From positions 4,688,501 to 4,752,500 of the forward strand of contig OY727103.1 in the NCBI GenBank assembly GCA_963402885.1: a stretch of DNA of 64,000 nucleotides. Direction: 5' to 3'. The notes beneath the pieces were generated by a model. It made no database searches and was not told the origin of the DNA. It saw nothing but the letters and a program-made list of their open reading frames with translations. Origin of the DNA: Antedon bifida. Lineage: Eukaryota > Echinodermata > Crinoidea > Comatulida > Antedonidae. Position 1 is the stretch's first letter, and every line of letters begins with the position of its first letter. The translations under genes and the position numbers were made by a program. This document shows positions 1 through 9,679 of the stretch, in pieces.

Positions 1-452
1 ACATTTTAAAAAAAAAATTAACCCCAAATGGGCCTACATTGCGATCATTTTTCTTGTCTTTAAACAGGTAAAAATCTGAAAAAGAAGTCGATTATAATCA
101 TTTAAGCGGTTAGCTTTAAATATCGGCATGCATTGCGCGCATATTGTTTCGTTTTTCAATGATAAATCCAAAATAGAGGCGATTGTTAATAAATTTACCA
201 GATCTTCCACCTTCTGTAGTAATGGATTCTGCCAAAAAATGAAAGATAATTTAAATAATCTGATAGCAGACCATCGTATAGATAAATTTATAATACACCT
301 GATTGTATTCTTGCAATTTTATTGGTCAATTATGCCTCGTTAAATAGTGCAGTCAATTTCTCAACGCATAAACATTGATTATTTGTATAATAATAATTAT
401 TCTTATTGTTATTATCTAATTGTTTATTAATACCGGAAACGTATACTTTCAG
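1..452 (+). other. Intron of the lectin-domain gene (partial)
   Basis: Sequence upstream of the first visible exon. A 71-codon open frame at 128-343 has no splice-compatible ends or familiar motif. The first exon enters mid-codon, so at least one more coding exon lies outside the window. Confidence 0.6.
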
Positions 453-598
453 TTCGCATGGATGCGAGCGCAACCGTAGAAGATTCGACATCTTACTACG
501 GAATTGGAGATGAAGTAAAGACGGACCTCTTGGTGAACACTACTGGATTGCCATCAGGAACAGGCTTTAAAGTCACCCTTACAGCTGAGAATATGGAG
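453..598 (+). CDS. Lectin-protein exon 1 of window (ectodomain repeat 1, start)
   Basis: Acceptor AG at 451-452 after a pyrimidine-rich tract; donor GT at 599. Entry phase 1, exit phase 0. Encodes the opening of repeat 1, with GIGDEVKTDLLV then FKVTLTAEN, the same pattern as at the starts of repeats 2 and 3. The ATG at 458 is internal to the reading frame and is probably not a start. Confidence 0.75.
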
Positions 599-3500
599 GT
601 AATTAACAAAAAAAGAACACATATTGTATATACAGTGTTTCTGACCATGCCATTAATTTATATATCAAATGTCTATATATAATCTTTTTTTCTCTATTTT
701 TGATTTAATTTAAGTCGGCGGCTATAGGGTGATTATTTGGCTGTAATGTTTTCCACTTCGTTGTTTTTTTGGTGGTATTCATGCAATACTTGCATACAGC
801 ATCAGAAATAACGATTAGTATTATATCAAAACTTGCACAATTGTTGACCTGTGCGTCGATGATTCTCAGATGAGAATGCATATGAAGGGTATAATGAGTT
901 TATTATAGAATAAGTAGAATGGGAAAACTCCCTAGTCGCAAAATGGGTCACAATGTGTGTGCGAGTAGTGTGACGCGCGTGATCCTGAATTTTTGTGCAT
1001 TTTGTTTGTTTCGAATTTTACACGTTTGAGATTTAATTGTTGAAAATACATTTACAATGATGAAACATAAACATAAACTATTCACAAGAAAAATGTTTAA
1101 TTAAAACGAAAAAAAACTAACAAAAATGTTAGCCAGACGATAAATTCCATCGCTAGCCTACTGAGAACGATGGATCACCTGTCTGCCCTAAGGACGGACG
1201 TAAAATGAATTTAGCCAAATGAATCAAGTTACGAATCCATGTGTCATGTGTCGTGTGTCGACATGGATAATATACGTATACGTTAGTTTATTAAAGAAAT
1301 AACACACACATGTATATATTACTATAAATACCGGTTGAGTGTAATTATTACCCAATTCTAAGTCCTGAATCTTCGAGATATAGTTTCCAAGTATCAGAGG
1401 AATATTTGCTTATGATACTAGGAGAAACATGTGAAACACATGTGGTGTTGTATTACCAACTATTCCAATGATACTGGGCAAATATAGACACATCACCGAT
1501 AATCGTTTGGTAATTATAGTAACATCTTTTTCAGTTCGACATGTCTGCAGATCCTTTTATATGGACTTTAACAGGAAACGGAAACACCGACTCCACCATG
1601 ACGGTATGGTTCTGTTTTATATTTTCCTAATATACGGTATTGCTTAATTGAGTAATGTTGTCATAACAAAATAAGTGTGACGTGTGATTTTAGCAGTGAA
1701 ATAATTAATATAACTTAATGTAATGGTATGTTAAACCATAGATATAGGTCTTTTCCCTATAATATAATTGGGCGTGCGGGAAAAATGAAGCAGAACATCC
1801 GAATTTAATCTCAGAGTGTTTTTGTTTTTAAGTCAGATTTGCTATCAGATGTTGCCACGGATCCATTGTATTTTTCAGAGCGCCTTCAAGGTCACCCTGG
1901 TCTCCGCATCAGACATTACTTTATCTTTTAGTGATAATGATTACTTTTTATCTGACATTCAACTTGAAGGGACCATCAATTCCACTGTTAATGGTATTTT
2001 AACTGAATCTTTTGTTAGTTTTTTAGCCAAAATAATAATTTACACTGTAAGCTGTTGAACCCAAATGAGTGTTACCACATCCCTGCTCCTATAAAACTGA
2101 TGTTGTTAGCGTATAAGATCAGATTTATTATCAAATTGATAATCTTTTGAATTGTAAAAGCATTTTTTTAATGAATTAATGTGCAGACCTCAACCAACCA
2201 TATCACATTATAACAGTTCCTATAGATCCCTCCGGTAACCGTAGGCCTACATTGCTTTGTTATACAAAATCGTAATTATAAATATATCACCAATACTTCT
2301 TTGAAGTACGTGAACATTATAGTTTTAATGTCTTCCTAATTTGTATTATTTTTTATATACAACAATAATCTGTATTTATTGTTGTTACATCAATTTCTAT
2401 GTAGCCGATGTAAAACCTGGAGCTATTTTACGTGTAACTATAACTGCTGAATTAACTGACATATTCAATGGCTTAGTCACCGCAGAAGGAGTGTCAAACG
2501 CAGTTTTCAGTAAACTACCGCATTTCGTGATGAACATTACTGAGCAGTCTGCAGATGGTAATGTTTATGTTAACGTTGGTCAAAAGGTGCATATAAACCT
2601 TTTCGTTGAGTTTCCAAAAGGTACCGCTGATCCTACAATTGAAGTCTCATTACCATATAACTTTACGACTAACAAGACAAGCGAGCAGTGGAGTATCAAC
2701 AAAGTGTCCATTTCGTATGTCAGTGACTCCTTATCGTGTACATATTCGACAGAGTTCTGCTACTATGCTCCTCGGACGCAGTACATTGCTAACGATGATG
2801 ACTTCGGCATCCTTAAAGACTGGTCGGTGACACAGTTCGACGACTTTATTGAAGTGACCGACCCAGATGCTTCTAATAACATCTTAGCGTTAGAAGTAGA
2901 AGTTGTCCTAGACGATACAGACGCGGTGGTAAATGGATCAGAGCACTGGTTAGGACTTGGAATGCAGATTGGCGACGGAGCTCACATCTGGGTTGGAGAA
3001 GTACAAGTTCATACGCTGATTAATGAAGTCCCGAAGCCTAAGATGTCGTTCAAGATAACATATGAAACTAATTCCTTTTATAAAGGGTAAGTTTAGTATC
3101 GGATACAAGCAATGTACTGTAAGAGTAATTGTTCTTATTATAGTAGAATTGTATGAATGAAATAAGATAAATTAGAATGGTTCAAACACTATCAGAAATT
3201 GTGATGTGCATTATTTAATTGGCAAACAATTGCATTCGTCGCATTTGATCGTTGGCAATCATTGTTCATGTTTGAAGAATTTTTAATGTAACCAATTTGT
3301 ACATAAGCGTTTGAGTCGCGGCATTTGACGTTTTGACAAAAGGCCTCAACTACAGCAATTGACCAATCAGATAACAGTATGATGGATAGGCGCTATATAA
3401 TGAGGCAGATTAACACTTTCAAGAGAAAAGCCTTTTTCATATATTTTATAATTTGTTTTACAAATTACGTGATCTAAATTGCATTTATGGTTTATTTCAA

Positions 3501-6500
3501 CTAAAGTCATAAATGTTTTGGTGAATTTTGATCAAAAATCAATAACTGAAAAAGTGCACTGTTTTCGAAGTATTTCCCACCATTTTTAATGACCCCCAAA
3601 TAAAAAAGTAATAATTGAAAATTATGTCAGATATTTTTTAATAATTTACTTTTGAAATATATTCATTTGAAAATAAAATATTATATGAACTTTTGTAATG
3701 AAAAACAAAAACACGTTTTGGTCAATTACTCAAAAGTAGCTTTTTGTAGATAAGCCTTTTTCTCAAAGTAGGGAAGATATGTTCACATAATCACTCTAAG
3801 TATTGGGATATAGTGATTGTGGTACCACTCTAATTTGATTTCGATAATAGTATTTGTTGGCTGTTATTTTTAGTGATGATGTAATAATACTGATTAGTAT
3901 TTGGCACGATGATGATTCAACGGGAAAAGCAGTAGATGTAACTTTCACAATATTGAAGTCGAAAAATGTGCAATATATTAAACTTGAATCAGAATACACA
4001 GAGCTGTTCCAGCCACCAGCGGTAAACCCAAGCATGCCTGGACCATCTCCTGTTCGATTTAATGTAAGTTATTCTACAATCAACCAGATTCAATTATGTG
4101 TAGGGCCCACAGTCAGCTTGGTTAAGGTTTGGAAGAATACTTTAAAGTATGTTAGGTGTTTACCTACAGCGCTGATACATTTTAAAAGATTAGGAAACGG
4201 GTGGATGGCCAGTGTAGTACCTTCAGTAATAAGTTAAGAATATATTATTATACCTATTAATGAAGCATAACGTCTGTCTGCATCAGGATAACGAATTCGA
4301 TCTTGGCTGGGTGCAATTTTTTCACTCTTCAGATTTGTTATTATTAGGCTATTTTATTTGATTACAATTATTACAGCCTTTATTTCGCTGGGTGATGTGT
4401 TTAACTCTCTGTTTTAATGACTTATGATATAAGTGGACAGGTGTTTTCTAAATGAAATCAAAGACAATCGTAGTAACATATCTCATGTATTTCACAGCTT
4501 GGAACCATTCAGATTGCAGCAAAACCAACTTTCCGTGTACGCCTAGGAATCGACAAAAACGGAAAAACTGCTCCAGGCACTCGTCGCTTTGTTGGCGTGG
4601 CTGATTTGTTGTGGTTCTCGACTGCTAATAGCGCTAAAGTTCTTTCTAGCACAAAACATTTTCAATTTATGTATTCGGACAGACCAGATGTTGGTGGTGG
4701 TAAGTTGTAGATACAGGATCACATGTGTATCATAACGATGACTTCCTCAACTAAAACAACTTGCGTTGATACAAGTTTACATGTGATCGATATATTACGT
4801 TGTAATTAAGAGTGTGTCTGATTCTTACAGACATGAATCGGCCGATTGTAATTACTCTATAACTCTTACACTGTACTTCTAGATTTATGTCGGTCTGGTT
4901 ACACACCTTACAAAGAAACGTGTTACAAAGTGTTCAACGACACGCTAGAAACTTGGGATGCAGCAAAGGCGGCCTGTGAAGCAGACAATGCGCAATTAGT
5001 CATGATTGAAGATACGTGTGAACAGCAATTTCTTCGCGACCTCGTTCCAGCACTCTCACCATACAAATACTGGATTGGGCTGAAAGACGTTGGGGTGAGT
5101 ATGGCTATCCGACCCCGTGTCACTCGTAATCGCCGTAATGAACTGGCCATGCTAACTACACGAGAAGGGGGACGTAACTTTGACAGGGCAAGTCTATAAA
5201 CTAATCACATGACATGCCGTTTATTATACTCCCTATGACTTCAATTATAACAATGTATATGTTCTAGGGTACTGATACTTTCAAGTGGACAAACGGGTCA
5301 TCGGCGTCTTTTACTAAATGGCTACCAAACAGACCCGGAATAAGTGCGACTGAAGACTGCGGAGCTGCGGCTTTTGTAGATGTCTACGATACCAGGGATG
5401 TCAGTACTGATCTTGGTGACTGGGACATAATGGACTGCACAGCTATCCTGCCAGCTATCTGCGAGTATCATATGTTAGATTTTGAACACGGTACGCTAAT
5501 TCCATGGTTCTTACTTACTCGCACAAGACCGTGTTTCTGCAGTTTCTGTGTTTACCGGATTCCACTCCAGAAAAAGTAACCGATAATTATCTTATTCAAG
5601 TCGGATAATTATCGGATAAATGCAATAATGTTTTAAACTTTGACCTAAGGGCAAATTGTTGCGTTGTGATTGGGCACTTGTTTTTCGATAATGACTACAT
5701 ACTATCATAAATTTGATCGTCACAATAAACCTCTAAATGAGTTACAACTGCAATTTTGTAATAAAGAAACGCACAAATTGTCTATTAGAAAGAAAGGTTG
5801 TCCATTGTTATAGTACTTTTCTTTCTCTCAGAAACAGTACTAAGATATGCAAAAGAAGCTGTGATGAGGTACAGCAAATGGACCGAATCTCAGACAGACG
5901 TCTGCCATTATGATGGAGGATCTAGCCTGCAGTGCGATGGTTGCGTGGCTGGTGCTCATAAGTGTGAAAATGGAAAACATACTGTGTGTGTCAGTGATCC
6001 TAGTAAATGTCCAGTTCCAGGTAAGTTTGGAAAAAAGAATTCTGTAGAGTATAGCTAATATTGCACACGAAGTTCCGTCGCATCATTAGAAAAACTGTAA
6101 GAGCTTAGATAATATAATACTTCTCAATCTACAATACATGTTTCAGTAATGTTAAAACATATCAGTCTAAACTAATATCACAAAAGAAACTAGTAAATGT
6201 CATCGACGCACTTTTACCAGCAATCTCCGAGCACTCCTCGTTCCTATTTAACATGGTTTGGTTTTTATCCGTTTGACTTTTAGCAATTTGTCGAAGAATC
6301 AACACTTATTATGATATTTATGATTATAAATTTTTTCAGATTATTATGACCGGGGTTTTGTCATAACTAAGAAGTTGGACGATCCGGATAATGACGTCAT
6401 TTTTGCTTGTAACCCTTCAGTTAGACGTCTATCAGACAAGGTTGTTCCGTCCTGCTATGTACAAGATAATCCACCAGATGGACGATGGAAAGGTAAAACA

Positions 6501-7500
6501 ATGAGGATTGTTTTCATAATGTCCCTCAAAGAATAGCACTGACCTGAGGCTGGCTGATATATCAAAACACTTAGAACTTCCATACTTAGAGCCTAACTGC
6601 CACGGGTCATCATACACATCGATATGGACAGCAACAGGAATATCTCTAACTTGATAAATCATCGATAAGTAATACTGACTGACACTTTCTTCTGGAGATT
6701 TTTGGATTTCTAGACAACTATCAATGATTGGTTAAGTATAGGGCCTACATTTCTTTTGTGAATACATCCTCCCTTGAATGCTTAGCGCCCACAGCAATGA
6801 CTTTCTCTTTTTCTTACTTTCGATTTTAAAAAAAGGCACATAAACAGAACATTGCATGTTAATTATTTTCTTATGTCAAAATGAAAAATATATCATATAC
6901 TATTATCATTATAATATGTATACAAATATAAATATTCTTCAATAGCTCTACAAATGAACCTACACAATGTAATTGGATCTGACCAGCTCACAGGACTTAT
7001 CTATGGCATTCACATGGACATGCGCAGTTACATGCGCAGTAAAGATCATGGTGCAACGTGGGAGTATATCAGTAAAGACGCCTGGGCCTCTTTGACAAAA
7101 AGTTTGCCGGACTTTAAGACGGCTGGAACTAGTGAGGGCAACTGGATGTGTAAGTTATCTTATTCTATGTTAGTTACTGTTGTCTGACGTTTGACCAATC
7201 TCAAGTGACGGCTCATCTGAACTGTCCCCTGTGATTGGTCAAGTGCTTAAAAAATAAGCTGTACTTTGCTTCTGTGGAAATAATTTAGACTCTATTGTTT
7301 TAATATACGGTGATCTTAATTCTGACAATGAGCCTAATAAAACCACGTTAGATTTTAAAGTTTCACTTTTTTTAATTTTTCTATAGTGACTATAATATAA
7401 TATTACTATATTTTTATAATTAATGTCTATCTCATCTACAGATGACGACAGTGGCCTCAAGTATGATGGCGTTTTGAAAATGAAAAATGACTGCTGCTAA
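453..7500 (+). CDS. C-type lectin domain extracellular protein, 3' part of gene (12 exons)
   Basis: Twelve exons joined at GT-AG introns (453-598, 1535-1603, 1879-1993, 2405-3086, 3874-4063, 4498-4699, 4883-5094, 5268-5490, 5832-6020, 6340-6492, 6946-7149, 7442-7500) keep one frame for 813 residues and end in TAA. The first exon begins two bases into a codon after a splice acceptor, so the protein starts upstream of the window. Seen in order: three diverged ~150-residue beta-rich repeats (residues ~1-465), a C-type lectin domain (~470-605, with WIGL and the terminal ICEY), a six-cysteine segment (~625-675) and a C-terminal module with an Asp-box-like SKDHGATW (758-765). Several N-glycosylation sequons (NTT, NST, NIT, NFT, NKT, NGS) fit a secreted or surface protein; no membrane helix appears before the stop. 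The lectin family is established; the repeats and C-terminal module I do not recognise. Role in adhesion or recognition is inference. Confidence 0.85.
599..1534 (+). other. Intron of the lectin-domain gene
   Basis: Non-coding AT-rich sequence between two in-frame exons. Around 1430-1460 it carries ACATGTG/CACATGTG palindromic pieces resembling the core of the foldback at 54541-54675. No exon-like frame was seen. Confidence 0.55.
1535..1603 (+). CDS. Lectin-protein exon 2 of window (ectodomain repeat 1, short exon)
   Basis: 69 bp, phase 0 on both sides, acceptor TTTTTCAG and donor GTATGG. Encodes 23 residues starting FDMSADPF. Being symmetrical it could be skipped without breaking the frame. 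It is too short to stand out as an ORF and was found by splice signals and frame continuity. Confidence 0.65.
1879..1993 (+). CDS. Lectin-protein exon 3 of window (ectodomain repeat 1)
   Basis: 115 bp, entry phase 0, exit phase 1; acceptor TTTTTCAG, donor GTATTT. Encodes SAFKVTLVSASDITLSF then a segment with two consecutive sequon-type positions around NSTVNG. Alternating hydrophobic residues suggest beta strands. Confidence 0.7.
2405..3086 (+). CDS. Lectin-protein exon 4 of window (end of repeat 1, repeat 2)
   Basis: Largest exon, 682 bp, entry phase 1, exit phase 2, donor GTAAGT. Encodes the end of repeat 1 (ILRVTITAEL) and repeat 2 opening at NVGQKVHINLFVEF, closing with ILALEVEVVLDD and a WVGEVQV strand. 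Two cysteines (in LSCTYS and EFCYY) are close together and could pair. The open frame continues upstream of the acceptor, but that part is intron: a clean AG at 2403-2404 gives the frame of the previous exon. Confidence 0.85.
3087..3873 (+). other. Intron of the lectin-domain gene
   Basis: Longest intron inside the lectin domain gene after the first. It contains a GCGCTATATAATG string at about 3391 that resembles a SINE or LINE tail fragment. Otherwise nothing was recognised. Confidence 0.5.
3874..4063 (+). CDS. Lectin-protein exon 5 of window (repeat 3, first half)
   Basis: 190 bp, entry phase 2, exit phase 0, donor GTAAGT. Together with the last codon of the preceding exon it restores the repeat opening FYKGDDVIILISI, followed by VDVTFTILKSKN, aligning with the openings of repeats 1 and 2. 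The open frame continues past the donor but loses similarity there. Confidence 0.8.
4498..4699 (+). CDS. Lectin-protein exon 6 of window (repeat 3, second half)
   Basis: 202 bp, entry phase 0, exit phase 1, acceptor TTTCACAG, donor GTAAGT. Encodes the closing half of repeat 3 (FRVRLGIDKNGK, then FVGVADLLWFS) and a short linker ending DVGG before the lectin domain. Confidence 0.75.
4883..5094 (+). CDS. Lectin-protein exon 7 of window (C-type lectin domain, N half)
   Basis: 212 bp, entry phase 1, exit phase 0. Encodes CRSGYTPYKETCY, the WDAAKAACEADNAQLV helix and strand typical of the fold, and YWIGLKD. The two extra N-terminal cysteines make it a long-form C-type lectin domain. The open frame runs on past the donor GTGAGT at 5095, but the next exon supplies the proper C half. 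Confidence 0.9.
5268..5490 (+). CDS. Lectin-protein exon 8 of window (C-type lectin domain, C half)
   Basis: 223 bp, entry phase 0, exit phase 1. Encodes FKWTNGS, KWLPNRPG, EDCGAA, WDIMDC and AILPAICEY. In the family, the EPN or QPD tripeptide and WND bind calcium and sugar; here they read LPN (557-559) and WDI (590-592), so classical calcium-dependent sugar binding is doubtful. The structural cysteines are kept. Confidence 0.9.
5832..6020 (+). CDS. Lectin-protein exon 9 of window (six-cysteine module)
   Basis: 189 bp, phase 1 on both sides. Six cysteines spaced C-X9-C-X2-C-X6-C-X7-C-X6-C, consistent with a small disulfide-bonded module of uncertain family. The open frame continues upstream of the acceptor (AG at 5830-5831) as intron. 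Confidence 0.8.
6340..6492 (+). CDS. Lectin-protein exon 10 of window
   Basis: 153 bp, phase 1 on both sides; acceptor TTTTTTCAG, donor GTAAAA. Encodes DYYDRGFVITKKLDDPDND, then two cysteines (FACNPS and PSCYV) and ends GRWKG. I do not recognise the domain. The exon is not open for long in either direction and was placed by splice signals and frame. Confidence 0.7.
6946..7149 (+). CDS. Lectin-protein exon 11 of window (Asp-box-like motif)
   Basis: 204 bp, phase 1 on both sides; donor GTAAGT at 7150. Contains SKDHGATW, which fits the Asp-box consensus S-X-D-X-G-X-T-W known from BNR and sialidase-type propellers. Only one copy is present, so it may be a lone beta-hairpin or a chance match. Confidence 0.75.
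7191..7242. repeat. Degraded CCAATC foldback element
   Basis: Perfect 10-bp inverted repeat TTGACCAATC (7191-7200) and GATTGGTCAA (7233-7242), inside the last intron of the lectin gene. The same arms occur in the copies at 39341-39489 and 43753-43898, so it is probably a remnant of that family. Confidence 0.5.
7442..7500 (+). CDS. Lectin-protein terminal exon, C-terminus and stop
   Basis: Acceptor CTACAG at 7436-7441, entry phase 1. Encodes 19 residues from YDDSGLKYDG to NDCC and TAA at 7498-7500. The protein ends in two cysteines, which may close disulfides with upstream modules or form an inter-chain bond. Confidence 0.75.
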
Positions 7501-7891
7501 ATTATGATATTTTAGCGGCCCGACTCATATTCGGCTTTTGAAACTATTAGGCCAATTGGAATTTGTCCTGTTAAATGGCGTCGAAAACCTTTCTTTGAAT
7601 TTTACTAAAAATGTTCGTTTTATATTTGTTTGTTTATTGTAATTATGATAATTGAAACTTATTAAAATATGTTAAAACAAATGCAAAACATTTCAGAAAT
7701 TTGCTAATCGTAAAGAGAATTACAAGTTTATCACCTTTAGCAAAAAAATTTGAATATTTATTATTATTATTACATTTTTCAATTGTTATATATGTAAGAT
7801 GGTAGCAGTTATTATTAAGTAAAATAGAAGTATAGAGACCATGTGACCAAAATACAAATACAAGAGTGAATTCTGTATCATGTCTGGCGAC

Positions 7892-7897
7892 AATAAA
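7892..7897 (+). terminator. Candidate poly(A) signal of the lectin-domain gene
   Basis: First clear AATAAA after the stop at 7498-7500, about 390 bp downstream and before the first transposon-like repeat at 7965. Position is plausible; nothing else confirms it. Confidence 0.4.
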
Positions 7898-7964
7898 CAT
7901 TGTGCTGTATCGTGGCTGCTGACCACAACGGCTCATACCATAGCAGCACCTAATTTATACACTT

Positions 7965-8310
7965 AAAGATGTATTGCCCCCTGAAAAAAAACTTCTTAAA
8001 AACATTTTTGGTGAATATGCCATTTTAATGTAACATAATGTTTATCCACTTTGACAACAAATCGAATAAAAAAAAACATTTATTTACTTGAAAAAACTGT
8101 AAAGTTAAAGCAAAAAATGGTCAAATTGGCTGCCAGCCAATGGGTTTTTTGGTTAAATTTAACTATTTATTTCATCATTTTATAAGTGAAAACATTTTTT
8201 TTTCGTGTTTTTTACTATGGAAGTAACTTGATTAAAACTACAAAATAACATATTCAAAGTCTGATTTAATTAATCTTCATTTTTCATGTTTTTGGGGACA
8301 ATAAATCTTT
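7965..8310. mobile_element. MITE family 2, copy A
   Basis: About 346 bp, starting AAAGATGTATTGCCCCC and ending GGGGACAATAAATCTTT, i.e. imperfect terminal inverted repeats. The interior, with GGCTGCCAGCCAATGGG, is shared with the copies at 12171-12503 and 16171-16365. No coding capacity, so non-autonomous. It is flanked by TTA at the left and TAA at the right, a possible short target duplication. Confidence 0.75.
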
Positions 8311-9287
8311 AACCTAAACGTCTAAATAATCTCTTACTATATAACAGTATACAGTTAGCGGATAAATTTTTTTGTCAGAAGAGGCTGTTTAATGTCACTC
8401 TTGGATACTTTAAGGTCATTCATTTCACTGTCACTGTATTTTAGAAAGTAGTCCTAATTATCAATTTAATGCTATTTATGCAAAAAATGCCGTGCTTTTA
8501 GTTTAATGTCTAGTCCTAGGCCTCTAGTCAAGATGGATTCGGCTTAGTTAAATAAGTTTGTATACAAATAAACATTTTTGTGAACATGCCATGTCAACGT
8601 TACTGTACAATCATATACCTTTCCGATTTTAAAGGCGTAGGCCTAGTTCAACTAGATCTTATGTACAATTTCATAAGATACACTTTATTTAAGCCTTTGT
8701 CCCGCGACCGGATGCCGTTGGCCTCATACCAGAAACTCCTCGCAGAAAAAAAAACTTTTAAAGCTTCGATGTGTTTAAATACAACATTATTATTAATATT
8801 GTTAAATTGGTGTATTAAATTGAAGGTAAACTAAATGTATCAGTATTTTAACTAAAATCTTAACGTAATTTACCGCTTAAATAAAGTTGTCGAGAAAAAA
8901 AATCAGTCATTATTGAATATGTTGTATTTTTCTATGTTGTACTACTTAACCACATAAATCTGACACTTGACTTGACTACAAACCATTGCAAGAAATTCTC
9001 GCTATATTAGAGAATTAGGATTCTTATGACTAGGCCTACAGTATTTTAATTCATTGAAGTTCAAACACACAATGTGTACAGCCATACTGCGTTGAAATAC
9101 CGGTTCTCGTCAGCTGGCGTTGTTCTGGATGGGAGAGCGCGCGTCTGGAATCGCATCGGGTGCTGTATATACAGGGGTCTTTATTTTTTTCTCCTATAAA
9201 AGGCTAAGGTTAAAATCATGAATAATTCATGATTGATAATTCATTATGACATTATAGAGGTCGCTATATATTTACATGAACAGTAAT
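8311..9287. other. Gene-free sequence
   Basis: AT-rich sequence with no coding exon I can support. An 84-codon open frame at 8580-8834 shows no recognisable features and is within chance expectation. Confidence 0.5.
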
Positions 9288-9580
9288 AATGAGTGATGGA
9301 GTGAAGATTTGTGTGATAGGCATGGGTTCGAGCCTACATATGTAATATATTGTATCCTTAGGCAAGATGCTTTACTGTCATCATTGCCTCGTCCTTCGGA
9401 TGGGACGTAAAGCCGTTGATACCGCTGATTACTATCTGCATTATGGGAGTATGTTTCCATACGTGTTTGATAAAAAAAATGACTGAGGTAATAATGTTCA
9501 GCGCTTAGCTGTTTAACAACATTTGGCGCTATAAAAATCCAGGATATTATTATTATTATTATTATATTAGTGTACGTCAA
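9288..9580 (+). mobile_element. tRNA-derived SINE with ATT tail
   Basis: A B-box-like GGGTTCGAGCC at about 9326 is followed by a body with CCTCGTCCTTCGGATGGGAC and GTAAAGCCG, a segment I know from deuterostome SINEs, then GCGCTATAAAAAT and a (ATT)n tail at about 9546-9565. A 102-codon minus-strand frame over it is a by-product. The A box is degraded, so the 5' edge is approximate. Confidence 0.6.
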
Positions 9581-9627
9581 AGAACTTGGTACACTATATT
9601 TGAAAAGAGTAGGTGATCATCTCACGG

Positions 9628-9676
9628 TGTGCTGATCTGGTAGACGCTGCACTGCTGGCTGCCGTGGGTTCATAGA
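9628..9676 (+). mobile_element. tRNA-like fragment, SINE head
   Basis: Resembles the first three quarters of a tRNA: A-box-like TGATCTGGTAGACGC, an anticodon-arm-like ACTGCTGGCTGCC, and GTGGGTTC of a T arm, without a closing acceptor stem. Likely the head of another SINE or part of a composite with the element just upstream, not a functional tRNA gene. Confidence 0.45.
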
Positions 9677-9679
9677 AGG

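Noticed and set aside
61-120. Possible exon following the acceptor-like TTTAAACAG at 60-67
   Set aside because: The sequence after it hits stops in all frames quickly or lacks a donor compatible with the phase-1 entry of the exon at 453.
4923-5150. 75-codon minus-strand open frame
   Set aside because: Antisense shadow of the C-type lectin exon.
9272-9580. 102-codon minus-strand open frame
   Set aside because: Coincides with the SINE and its ATT tail; the run of Ile residues is the translated tail.
9628-9676. Functional tRNA gene
   Set aside because: A- and T-arm likeness only; no closing acceptor stem and a damaged B box.
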